The position numbers were made by a program, and so were the translations under genes. Positions 52,558 through 61,699 of a stretch of 64,000 bases of DNA are shown here, piece by piece. Under the pieces are notes generated by a model, which was not told where the DNA came from, made no database searches, and worked only from the letters and a program-made list of their open reading frames with translations. This DNA is from Symsagittifera roscoffensis. Taxonomy: Eukaryota > Xenacoelomorpha > Acoela > Convolutidae. The stretch spans positions 23,425,419-23,489,418 of the forward strand of contig NC_087070.1 of NCBI RefSeq assembly GCF_963678635.1, read 5' to 3'. Position 1 is the stretch's first letter; the number at the start of each line of letters is the position of its first letter.

Positions 52558-54353
52558 GCCGCCAACTTGGATCACTACACCGATCAAATTCCCATCCAAC
52601 CAATCTTACCTCTTCAATCCCAATCATACCACTTTTTGCTTTTCCGCCACCCGATCTTCCATCTAGCAATGTAACATCAGGCATGAATTCCGATACTAAT
52701 TCACACATTTCAGTTTTATACTCCATCTCACAGCTAAATAACCCGAATATTGAAACCCCCGATGAATTTGCCGACTCAGAACCATCCCCATCCAATAATT
52801 TTCATAACCCTTCTAATTTTTCTCAACCTCATTTTCAACCCATATTGTCAAATAACCCTGACCCAATCACTCCCACACCCTCTTATGCTTCCCAAGTTAC
52901 CCCAACCTACTCCTCATACCATTCTGACCAATCATCTCATTCTCCAGACACCCCCCGAATCTCCCCAGAGCTAGATAATTTTATTACCCTCCAACAACAA
53001 CCCTACCACCTTAACACCCCGACCATAAACCAAATCTCCTCCACTACAAACTCATCCAATCCCCCTACACCCTCTTCAAATTATACTGAATCATTAACAC
53101 CATCATCCACATCCACTATATCTTCACTAAACACTAATAGAGCTTACCGCACTTTTAAAAGAAAATTCCCCAACCATCCTTTCCCAGCAAGACCAGGAAC
53201 AGCCCGTGAATACATCAACCACCCCCAGCATACTAACACTAAAGAATTTTTAGCTATCACTTTACCCTCATTTCCACAATACACCTTAAACACCCCTCAC
53301 GACGCTAACGAAACACGTAACTTTGTAGATGAATACGTTTTAATGCCCACTCTCTCTTGGACCTCATACTATCATTTCACTAACCCTCTTTGCTTACCTT
53401 TATCTAACACTCACATCGATATAGAGCGAAATACAGACATGCTATATCGACTAACTACACCACTAACCGCTAGACAGTTTACTTACGTTGGATATAAAAA
53501 ATCACTAAAAATACACACTGCACCTAGAGCTAATGAATATACACTAGAATACTACGATCACAACATCATCAGAGCTAACCAAGATCAATTCTTAGATGAC
53601 GATCGCTTCGCTAATCCACAAATCACCGAGAAATTTTTCATCAAGACACCATATGTATTTACACTAAACATCTTCGACCGAAAGTTTGATCACATTATTT
53701 CAGAAGCACTAACAAACACACAGGCATACGAAAGTTTTAAAGAACGCTTCCAAATCTTTTCACTAACCTTTCATTTCCTTGCACCACACGAAAGAGATTT
53801 ACACTGCTCACACGATATTATGTTGCGAACTAAACAAACACATACATATAGTTATTATCGCTTCATCCAAAATCACTTTGACCTCCACACACCATCTAGA
53901 CAACCACACCATCGTTTCCAATTCATCAATTCAAAATACACTTCACCGTATTTCCTAAATTTCACATATTGTATTAAAGACACTAACCTCCATGGTATTC
54001 TTCGTAATTATGACCCCATAACCCAAATGTACATTTTCTGCCCCATCACCAAGACCTTCAACGCCGAAGAATCCCGACCCTTCCTTATCCCGCACGAGTT
54101 TGTACAACCTATAGAAATCCCAATTTTAGAATTCATCCACAACACTAAATTTAACCACAAATTATATAACTTAATCCAAAACACACCTTATGAGTTTGCA
54201 GTAGGCACTGAAGAACTAACCACTATTAAGGCACTTCAATTGCTTTGGCCACTGCTTCAAACTAAAAATATCATCCGCATCTTAGCTAAACTACTAACAA
54301 CTTCAGAACTAATCCACGACATCTTCCCCCACGGTTTTTTCCCCGACGACTAA
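52554..54353 (+). CDS. Orphan 599-aa protein downstream of env
   Basis: Begins in an ATGA overlap with the env stop (52,554-52,557). The first ~200 residues are Ser/Pro/Thr/Asn-rich and probably disordered. Residues about 205-599 look folded, with aromatic-rich segments (TSYYHFTNPLCLPL, FIKTPYVFTLNIFDRKF) and a final Leu-rich region. No signal peptide, membrane anchor or zinc motif. No known domain recognised. The layout, a disordered front and folded back, parallels the ATG-less frame at 48,816, but I see no clear sequence match between them. An accessory or structural role is possible. Confidence 0.75.
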   Translation: MSRQLGSLHRSNSHPTNLTSSIPIIPLFAFPPPDLPSSNVTSGMNSDTNSHISVLYSISQLNNPNIETPDEFADSEPSPSNNFHNPSNFSQPHFQPILSNNPDPITPTPSYASQVTPTYSSYHSDQSSHSPDTPRISPELDNFITLQQQPYHLNTPTINQISSTTNSSNPPTPSSNYTESLTPSSTSTISSLNTNRAYRTFKRKFPNHPFPARPGTAREYINHPQHTNTKEFLAITLPSFPQYTLNTPHDANETRNFVDEYVLMPTLSWTSYYHFTNPLCLPLSNTHIDIERNTDMLYRLTTPLTARQFTYVGYKKSLKIHTAPRANEYTLEYYDHNIIRANQDQFLDDDRFANPQITEKFFIKTPYVFTLNIFDRKFDHIISEALTNTQAYESFKERFQIFSLTFHFLAPHERDLHCSHDIMLRTKQTHTYSYYRFIQNHFDLHTPSRQPHHRFQFINSKYTSPYFLNFTYCIKDTNLHGILRNYDPITQMYIFCPITKTFNAEESRPFLIPHEFVQPIEIPILEFIHNTKFNHKLYNLIQNTPYEFAVGTEELTTIKALQLLWPLLQTKNIIRILAKLLTTSELIHDIFPHGFFPDD

Positions 54354-54356
54354 CAG

Positions 54357-54436
54357 GTAAGTATGAATTAAGTAAATATTACTAACTAATTAAAATATTG
54401 AAAAAACTCACCATTCTTTATTCATGTTTTCTTTAG
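54357..54436 (+). promoter_or_regulatory. Predicted 80-bp intron just after the last ORF
   Basis: The donor CAG|GTAAGT begins three bases after the stop codon of the 599-aa ORF. A perfect TACTAAC branch-site motif is at 54,380-54,386, and a pyrimidine-rich tract ends in TTTAG at 54,436. Because the junction is so close to the stop it should not trigger nonsense-mediated decay. Its presence in DNA means the RNA that was reverse-transcribed had kept this intron. Confidence 0.6.
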
Positions 54437-55970
54437 ATTTTTAGCCTTCATCCTCGATCATCTGAAAAATTCACAAAAGAAAAATAAAAAATAGCAAACT
54501 TCTTCAAAATTGTTTAAAGACCCTATTAAACTTTTGCACCAACAATTAAAATAAATATAATACCAATGCAGTAAATTAATTTATAAAATTTTCCCCCAAA
54601 GCAGTAAATCTAATTATGATGAAAATTTGTATCTTAAAATTCCCCCATAACTAGCAATAAATTTCCAAATTCTATGCAGTAAATTAATACAATGCAATTG
54701 CAATACTAACCTTTTGATATTTTCATTCATTCGCACAGAAATTCTATCCACACTCGCACAGCTCGCCCACGAAGAATTGTTTAAAATAATGAATTTCAGT
54801 TTTAAGTTTTCACACTTAACAACTCTAACATATAATAACATGTTTCAAACTTTCCTTTAACCCGGTTGGAAAGGAATCATATACTAAACAAAACTAACCA
54901 ACGCAGCTTACTAAATACCACAAATCATAGAATAACAGCATGACTAAGAAAAGGAAACCAACGGTACCCAAACCGGATTAACCCAGTTTAAAACTGGATA
55001 AATTATTCTTTTGAAGACTATTATAAAGTCTTAGAAAGAAATAATAAAACACAAAAAAGTCGAAAGACAAACCCATACCACAAACAATTTGATTTTTGAA
55101 AAAAGGACACAACCAACGAAACATAAGAAAAACCACAACAAACCCAACATAAAACGTTGTCACATAACAGGACCCCTCACAAAAACCGCATGAAATCATA
55201 CTCCCACTCCTGGCCTAACCCACCAGGAAAGGACGTCCTGAGCATGCTCTATAGCCGGCCTAACCCACCGCGCTACATCCACGCTTTGTGACCACACCTT
55301 TATTTTTAATAAGAGCTACTCAAGGGTGAGTAACTCTTCAAAATAACCGAACTAAAACAAAAAGCTTTTGTGAAAACAACTAACTAAAATCATTATTAAA
55401 AAATATTAAACTAATAAAAGTTTTATAAAATGTAAAATCACATGATGCAATATATAGATCAGAATACAACACCAAGGACGAACATCAAAAGACAAGACGA
55501 CCCCACTACACTCGAGAGAGAATGACCAACTACAATCGATATGCCGCTCACAATCACAACTCAAAGGATTTAGAGTACGACTTGACCTCGCAGAAAAGGA
55601 TTTCATTGAACTAGACCAATGACCACCTCGATGACCCAAGTGTACGTACAGATCCGAGTAACCAGGCATCCCCTCCACGCACAATCTCCACGCCATTCCC
55701 AAGCTAGATCAGACACAAAAGAAGTTCTCCCCGAAGAACAGAAAAACCTGACATAGCCAACCATTCTGAAATCAGAATTGGTTTTGTTGCAGAGACTCAG
55801 TCGTTGTCACAAGAAGAACACAACGTCTTATGTCTCTAACTCCAGTTTCCTGGAACTTCCTAAACAAAAAGGAAACAAAGAAATATGATGTTCGCCAAAT
55901 ACCAACGTCCATCATCCATCCTTGAATTACAGAAGAACTGTTCTAAAAAACTCTGTAAAACCCGGATGGG
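54437..55970 (+). other. Non-coding 3' region of the element
   Basis: About 1.5 kb with no good ORF. A GCAGTAAAT(T/C)(T/A)A motif occurs three times (54,569-54,690). GGCCTAACCCACC occurs twice (about 55,213 and 55,258) around a GC-richer patch. A purine run (AAAAAGGAAACAAAGAAA) lies near 55,866, about 90 bp before the LTR. Directly before the LTR only CCCGGATGGG is seen, an atypical polypurine tract. Confidence 0.5.
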
Positions 55971-56380
55971 TGGAACCTGATCTAAACTATATTTTATGAT
56001 TGGATAAATTAAATGTTTTACCAATGTAAAGTATTTAATATTAACCAATCATGATCCATCTAACTAACAACCCACTTATTTGTAAGTGCTGAAGTTACTT
56101 GTAATTTCAGCACCAGAGAGATTTGAATTTAACTTAGAAATTAGTTGGACTCTCCCGAGCACTTCAGCAGCCGCAATAAACCAGTATACCCTAGATCTAT
56201 TGAGCCTAGCAGAGACTAGTTAAACAACCTGAGACTAGATAGTATAAGAGTAAGATTAGGATCGGTATTAGACTAAGAAGTTGCACGAATCTATCCGGCC
56301 GAAAATAAGATAGCGTGACGAGCAGACGGTGTACCCTATCCGAAATTACTCTATGAGTTATACACTTCGGTCATAACTCA
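55971..56380 (+). repeat. 3' LTR, 410 bp
   Basis: By eye identical to the 5' LTR over all 410 bp, with AATAAA at 56,175-56,180. It is followed by the TTAC duplication. Confidence 0.97.
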
Positions 56381-56384
56381 TTAC
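56381..56384. repeat. Target-site duplication TTAC, right
   Basis: Matches 37,464-37,467 on the left side of the element. Confidence 0.9.
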
Positions 56385-56714
56385 TGTGGTCGGATCGTCT
56401 GAGCTACTTTCACAAGAACCCGCTATACTGGCTCCAATTAATTGATTTGTTTCTTTTTTTATTTGAGATTGTATTAAAGAAAGTTTGTTTACCTTTCCAC
56501 AGCAAGTGCTAAGCATAACTGCTTGAGGCCAGTAAGTAAATGTATCAGTTAGATGCCAGAGAAGCCAAATGATGCTGTCAAATTGCTCATTTTTGTCATG
56601 TTCATAGGTTGTTGCAGATTCGTCCGTTCTAGTTCGACAGCGTTTAGGTATAGGACATTTAAAATTTTAGTTTATTTATATTTCGACCTTGCAAGCTCGG
56701 ACTTTCAAAAAATG
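56385..56714. other. Right flank of the insertion
   Basis: Host sequence continuing from the left flank at 37,463. No gene recognised. Confidence 0.35.
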
Positions 56715-56935
56715 TCTAAAATGGCAATTTTAAACTCCCATAACTTTACAAAAAATGATCACAGGTGAAATATCTTTTCAAATTTAAGCTCTGGACAGCA
56801 ATAACTTTTGAATGATATAAGCAATTCTGTTAAAACGGCTAGTTTAAAAGTCAAAATTTGTCTGAAGAAAAAAACCTATCCCGAGCACAAATATTCTGCT
56901 ACCTTCGTTACAAAAGTCGGAACAGTAAGAGAATA
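56715..56935 (+). repeat. Dispersed repeat, partner of 34,440-34,680
   Basis: Matches the reverse complement of 34,440-34,680 at roughly 80%. There is no shared reading frame. Confidence 0.75.
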
Positions 56936-57059
56936 TCTGCGAGTTGTTGGTAATTGCGCACCACGACCGTAAGGGAAAAAAGGGTGTTAAAAGTTATAAT
57001 GATAAAATCAACTGTCACTTAAGTGAGTTCATCGGATTAGGTTTCACACATTTCGGATA

Positions 57060-57195
57060 TCATATTGCAACTCAAGTCGAGATCCTGCTCAAAAACGGCT
57101 CAAGATTTGTGCACTTTGAGTGTTTTTAGGACGATTGCGCCTAACCGCTCAAAAACGGCAAGAAACGTTCAAACCGCTCAAATTTTGGGCTGTTT
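57060..57195. repeat. Third block of the GAGCGGTTT/AACCGCTCAA motif
   Basis: Several copies of CGCTCAAAAACGGC, ACCGCTCAAA and variants occur, as at 17,650-18,450. The block is shorter and more degenerate. Confidence 0.6.
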
Positions 57196-57966
57196 TGATT
57201 GAAACTTATTACCGAATTTATTCTTATTACCGGATGTATTCGTTTCGACACACACAGAATTAGCCCTATGAAAAACTGAACACTTAACTTTCCGTGATAC
57301 CAAAATGTAAATTAAACTAAAATGTTTCTAAGATCCAAAAAAACTCGCCAATATATATTTTTAATTTCTCTCAATGTTATGTATCTCAAGACAAAAAAGA
57401 CACTAGCACGAAATAAAATAAGGTACGGTTTATTCTAATTCTAATTCTAATAGGTTATCACAATTCTACTTTCAGCTGCCACGTGGATTACCAGTTAACA
57501 TGTAAAAACATGACCTGCGAGTATTACTAAGTAATAGAAACTGGGTCTTATGCGTTAAACGGCCCAAAAATCAAAATTGAAGCAAAATGAAAACTAAAAC
57601 TGAAACTGATCCTGATTGGCTAATATTAGCCAATCAAATTCGAGCAACTAGGTCAGCCATCAGCCATTTCGATTGATACTGAGATTAATCCTGATTGGCT
57701 CGTATAATATGTAATAACTGAAGTAATTGTATGTTGTCTGACTATTTCTGACTATTTTTCTATTTTTGGGCCCTTTAACGCATAAGACCCAAGAAACTAA
57801 AATGAGCTGTTTGAATTTCCTGAGTCGAGGCGCTCGATTTATGTATCGACTTTTGCGACATAAAATGGGTATTTTTTTTAAATTTCTCGACCAAATTATG
57901 ACATGTTTCGACTTTTTCGACACAACAAACAAAGTGCTCAACTTTTCTCGACCCAGTTTTATATGA

Positions 57967-57970
<4 letters not shown>
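57196..57970. other. Intergenic, nothing recognised
   Basis: A TTCTAATTCTAATTCTAAT triplicate lies near 57,435, and a repeated CCTGATTGGCT occurs twice (57,611 and 57,689). No gene. Confidence 0.4.
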
Positions 57971-57999
<29 letters not shown>

Positions 58000-58772
58000 T
58001 GTATGTATGTATGTATGTATGTATGTATGTATGTATGTATGTATGTATGTATGTATGTATGTATGTATGTATGTATGTATGTATGTATGTATGTATGTAT
58101 GTATGTATGTATGTATGTATGTATGTATGTATGTATGTATGTATGTATGTATGTATGTATGTATGTATGTATGTATGTATGTATGTATGTATGTATGTAT
58201 GTATGTATGTATGTATGTATGTATGTATGTATGTATGTATGTATGTATGTATGTATGTATGTATGTATGTATGTATGTATGTATGTATGTATGTATGTAT
58301 GTATGTATGTATGTATGTATGTATGTATGTATGTATGTATGTATGTATGTATGTATGTATGTATGTATGTATGTATGTATGTATGTATGTATGTATGTAT
58401 GTATGTATGTATGTATGTATGTATGTATGTATGTATGTATGTATGTATGTATGTATGTATGTATGTATGTATGTATGTATGTATGTATGTATGTATGTAT
58501 GTATGTATGTATGTATGTATGTATGTATGTATGTATGTATGTATGTATGTATGTTGTATGTATGTATGTATGTATGTATGTATGTATGTATGTATGTATG
58601 TATGTATGTATGTATGTATGTATGTATGTATGTATGTATGTATGTATGTATGTATGTATGTATGTATGTATGTATGTATGTATGTATGTATGTATGTATG
58701 TATGTATGTATGTATGTATGTATGTATGTATGTATGTATGTATGTATGTATGTATGTATGTATGTATGTATG

Positions 58773-58804
<32 letters not shown>

Positions 58805-60114
58805 TGTATGTATGTATGTATGTATGTATGTATGTATGTATGTATGTATGTATGTATGTATGTATGTATGTATGTATGTATGTATGTATGTATGTATGTA
58901 TGTATGTATGTATGTATGTATGTATGTATGTATGTATGTATGTATGTATGTATGTATGTATGTATGTATGTATGTATGTATGTATGTATGTATGTATGTA
59001 TGTATGTATGTATGTATGTATGTATGTATGTATGTATGTATGTATGTATGTATGTATGTATGTATGTATGTATGTATGTATGTATGTATGTATGTATGTA
59101 TGTATGTATGTATGTATGTATGTATGTATGTATGTATGTATGTATGTATGTATGTATGTATGTATGTATGTATGTATGTATGTATGTATGTATGTATGTA
59201 TGTATGTATGTATGTATGTATGTATGTATGTATGTATGTATGTATGTATGTATGTATGTATGTATGTATGTATGTATGTATGTATGTATGTATGTATGTA
59301 TGTATGTATGTATGTATGTATGTATGTATGTATGTATGTATGTATGTATGTATGTATGTATGTATGTATGTATGTATGTATGTATGTATGTATGTATGTA
59401 TGTATGTATGTATGTATGTATGTATGTATGTATGTATGTATGTATGTATGTATGTATGTATGTATGTATGTATGTATGTATGTATGTATGTATGTATGTA
59501 TGTATGTATGTATGTATGTATGTATGTATGTATGTATGTATGTATGTATGTATGTATGTATGTATGTATGTATGTATGTATGTATGTATGTATGTATGTA
59601 TGTATGTATGTATGTATGTATGTATGTATGTATGTATGTATGTATGTATGTATGTATGTATGTATGTATGTATGTATGTATGTATGTATGTATGTATGTA
59701 TGTATGTATGTATGTATGTATGTATGTATGTATGTATGTATGTATGTATGTATGTATGTATGTATGTATGTATGTATGTATGTATGTATGTATGTATGTA
59801 TGTATGTATGTATGTATGTATGTATGTATGTATGTATGTATGTATGTATGTATGTATGTATGTATGTATGTATGTATGTATGTATGTATGTATGTATGTA
59901 TGTATGTATGTATGTATGTATGTATGTATGTATGTATGTATGTATGTATGTATGTATGTATGTATGTATGTATGTATGTATGTATGTATGTATGTATGTA
60001 TGTATGTATGTATGTATGTATGTATGTATGTATGTATGTATGTATGTATGTATGTATGTATGTATGTATGTATGTATGTATGTATGTATGTATGTATGTA
60101 TGTATGTATGTATG
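57971..60114. repeat. (TATG)n microsatellite, about 2.14 kb
   Basis: About 536 near-perfect copies of the tetranucleotide, with only two visible interruptions: a missing A near 58,554 and an extra AT near 58,775. The long open frames across it (repeating CMYV or IHTY) are artefacts. The array runs into the assembly gap, so its true length is unknown. Confidence 0.98.
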
Positions 60115-60314
60115 NNNNNNNNNNNNNNNNNNNNNNNNNNNNNNNNNNNNNNNNNNNNNNNNNNNNNNNNNNNNNNNNNNNNNNNNNNNNNNNNNNNNNN
60201 NNNNNNNNNNNNNNNNNNNNNNNNNNNNNNNNNNNNNNNNNNNNNNNNNNNNNNNNNNNNNNNNNNNNNNNNNNNNNNNNNNNNNNNNNNNNNNNNNNNN
60301 NNNNNNNNNNNNNN
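60115..60314. other. Assembly gap, 200 N
   Basis: Exactly 200 N directly abut the microsatellite, most likely a placeholder of arbitrary size. Confidence 0.99.
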
Positions 60315-61699
60315 CCTAAAAGTCAAGTGAAACCAAAAGTTTTTTCCCTCCGAAAGGCTTGATAGCCCAGACAAGCTTGACTTTACAGAATTGCCAAATG
60401 TGAAGCCTTTTTCTTCCGCTGAGACACAACAATTCTCTAGAAAAGTTTTTCATTGATCACCAAAAACTAGTTAGGGGAGGACTTGATGAACAAAGTGTGT
60501 TGGAAAAACTACGTATTACGTCAGTTACACCGACAGGTTTCGAAAATTACTCGTATTTGAAAAGCATCTGGGAGAAACAAAGCCGAACTGTTTCTACTTC
60601 TTTCAAATCAATTTGCGTTTCACTGTTCTGAACAACTTTAGATTTAAACACCGCAAAACAATTTTGTCTAAAAAATGAAAAAATGCTTCGAACTGTGTTT
60701 GAGTGTCCCTTCCTTTCCGTCTTTAAATCTTTTTCGTTAACTGCTTTGTTGCCAAATTACAGTTCTTTCTAGGTTCCTTTCAGGTTTCCAGCATCAAGGA
60801 GGACAGATTTTAAGTCGAAATTTTTTGAAGGAATTTTAAGACGGGGCTCCACGTTCTCCAATTGGGTTTTCTGAGGAAAAAAAACACTCAAAATTGAGAA
60901 ACTTTTTTTAAATGTATGAATTCTTATTTTGTCGTCTTAATGTCATTTGTTCTTAAAATCAATTTGATTTAATGATATGTCGTCTTAATTATCTAGCACT
61001 ATCCTTCTATTCTAAATGAACTCTGTTGTGAATCAGTTTAACTAGCAGTGGTTCGTTTTTGATCAATCTTTCTGTTAAGGCACACCCACTTACTAGAAAT
61101 CGTTTCAGTTGGAACATTCTGTCAGTTGGTACTCGTAGTATTGCTAAGCTAAGGAGAAAAAGATACAGCGATCCAAGGTCTACTGTTACTGTTTATCGGT
61201 TAACAAACTATCGGCAATGAACACACTCCTATGATGACGTGTCTACGTTTCTTCTGGTACCATCAAATCCATCAAATAAAATTAATAGCTTTAAAGGCCA
61301 AACATAAATCAATAACCTTGTAATTAATTTAGAATCGCGAATTGCGAAATAAAAGTATAATGTAATACGATAATAAAAATCCGGATGTACAGCACTAACC
61401 CAGCCATTCTTCTCAAAAACAAAACGAGTTTATACTTTTATATCCTCGGAGTTATATTCTTTTTTCTCCCGCTTCCTCTATCTTTCAGGTTTGTTCTCTT
61501 TTCTTTTGTCTGGCATGTCTGCAGATCATCTTTGTCCCTTGCCTTTTTTGCGCGTATTTTTGTTTTCTTTGTTGTCGGTGCTCGTTTTACGTTTGTCGGT
61601 CCCACTTGAATAGCTGCTAGTAGATAGCTTCACCACCTCAATTACTTGACTTCTGTCGTTAGCTCTTGTTCTTGGTTCCAGTGATTCTAGGATTTCTAA
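60315..61699. other. Intergenic, nothing recognised
   Basis: Mixed AT-rich sequence without a coding stretch or repeat shared elsewhere in the window. Confidence 0.35.

Larger units (their letters stand above)
37468..56380 (+). mobile_element. Complete 18.9-kb env-bearing Ty3/gypsy-like retroelement (endogenous retrovirus type)
   Basis: Identical 410-bp LTRs with TG...CA ends and a TTAC target duplication define an intact, very recent insertion. The element is about twice the usual size of gypsy-type elements. It carries two upstream small ORFs, a single-frame 2,740-aa Gag-Pol, two overlapping small hydrophobic ORFs, a long frame without any ATG, an envelope-like glycoprotein and a 599-aa orphan, plus a good intron near the 3' end. 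The coding strand is strongly A-rich, as in some retroviruses. ORF junctions at 48,622 and 52,554 are ATGA overlaps. A second copy lies at 1-4,997 in opposite orientation. Confidence 0.97.

Noticed and set aside
55200-55300. tRNA- or SINE-like sequence (TAGCGCGGTGGGTTAGG on the minus strand resembles an A box)
   Set aside because: No B box at the expected distance. The GGCCTAACCCACC repeat explains the pattern.
57660-60374. Very long open frames (up to 904 codons) on both strands over the TATG array
   Set aside because: They are repeats of four residues produced by a tetranucleotide microsatellite and include the N gap.
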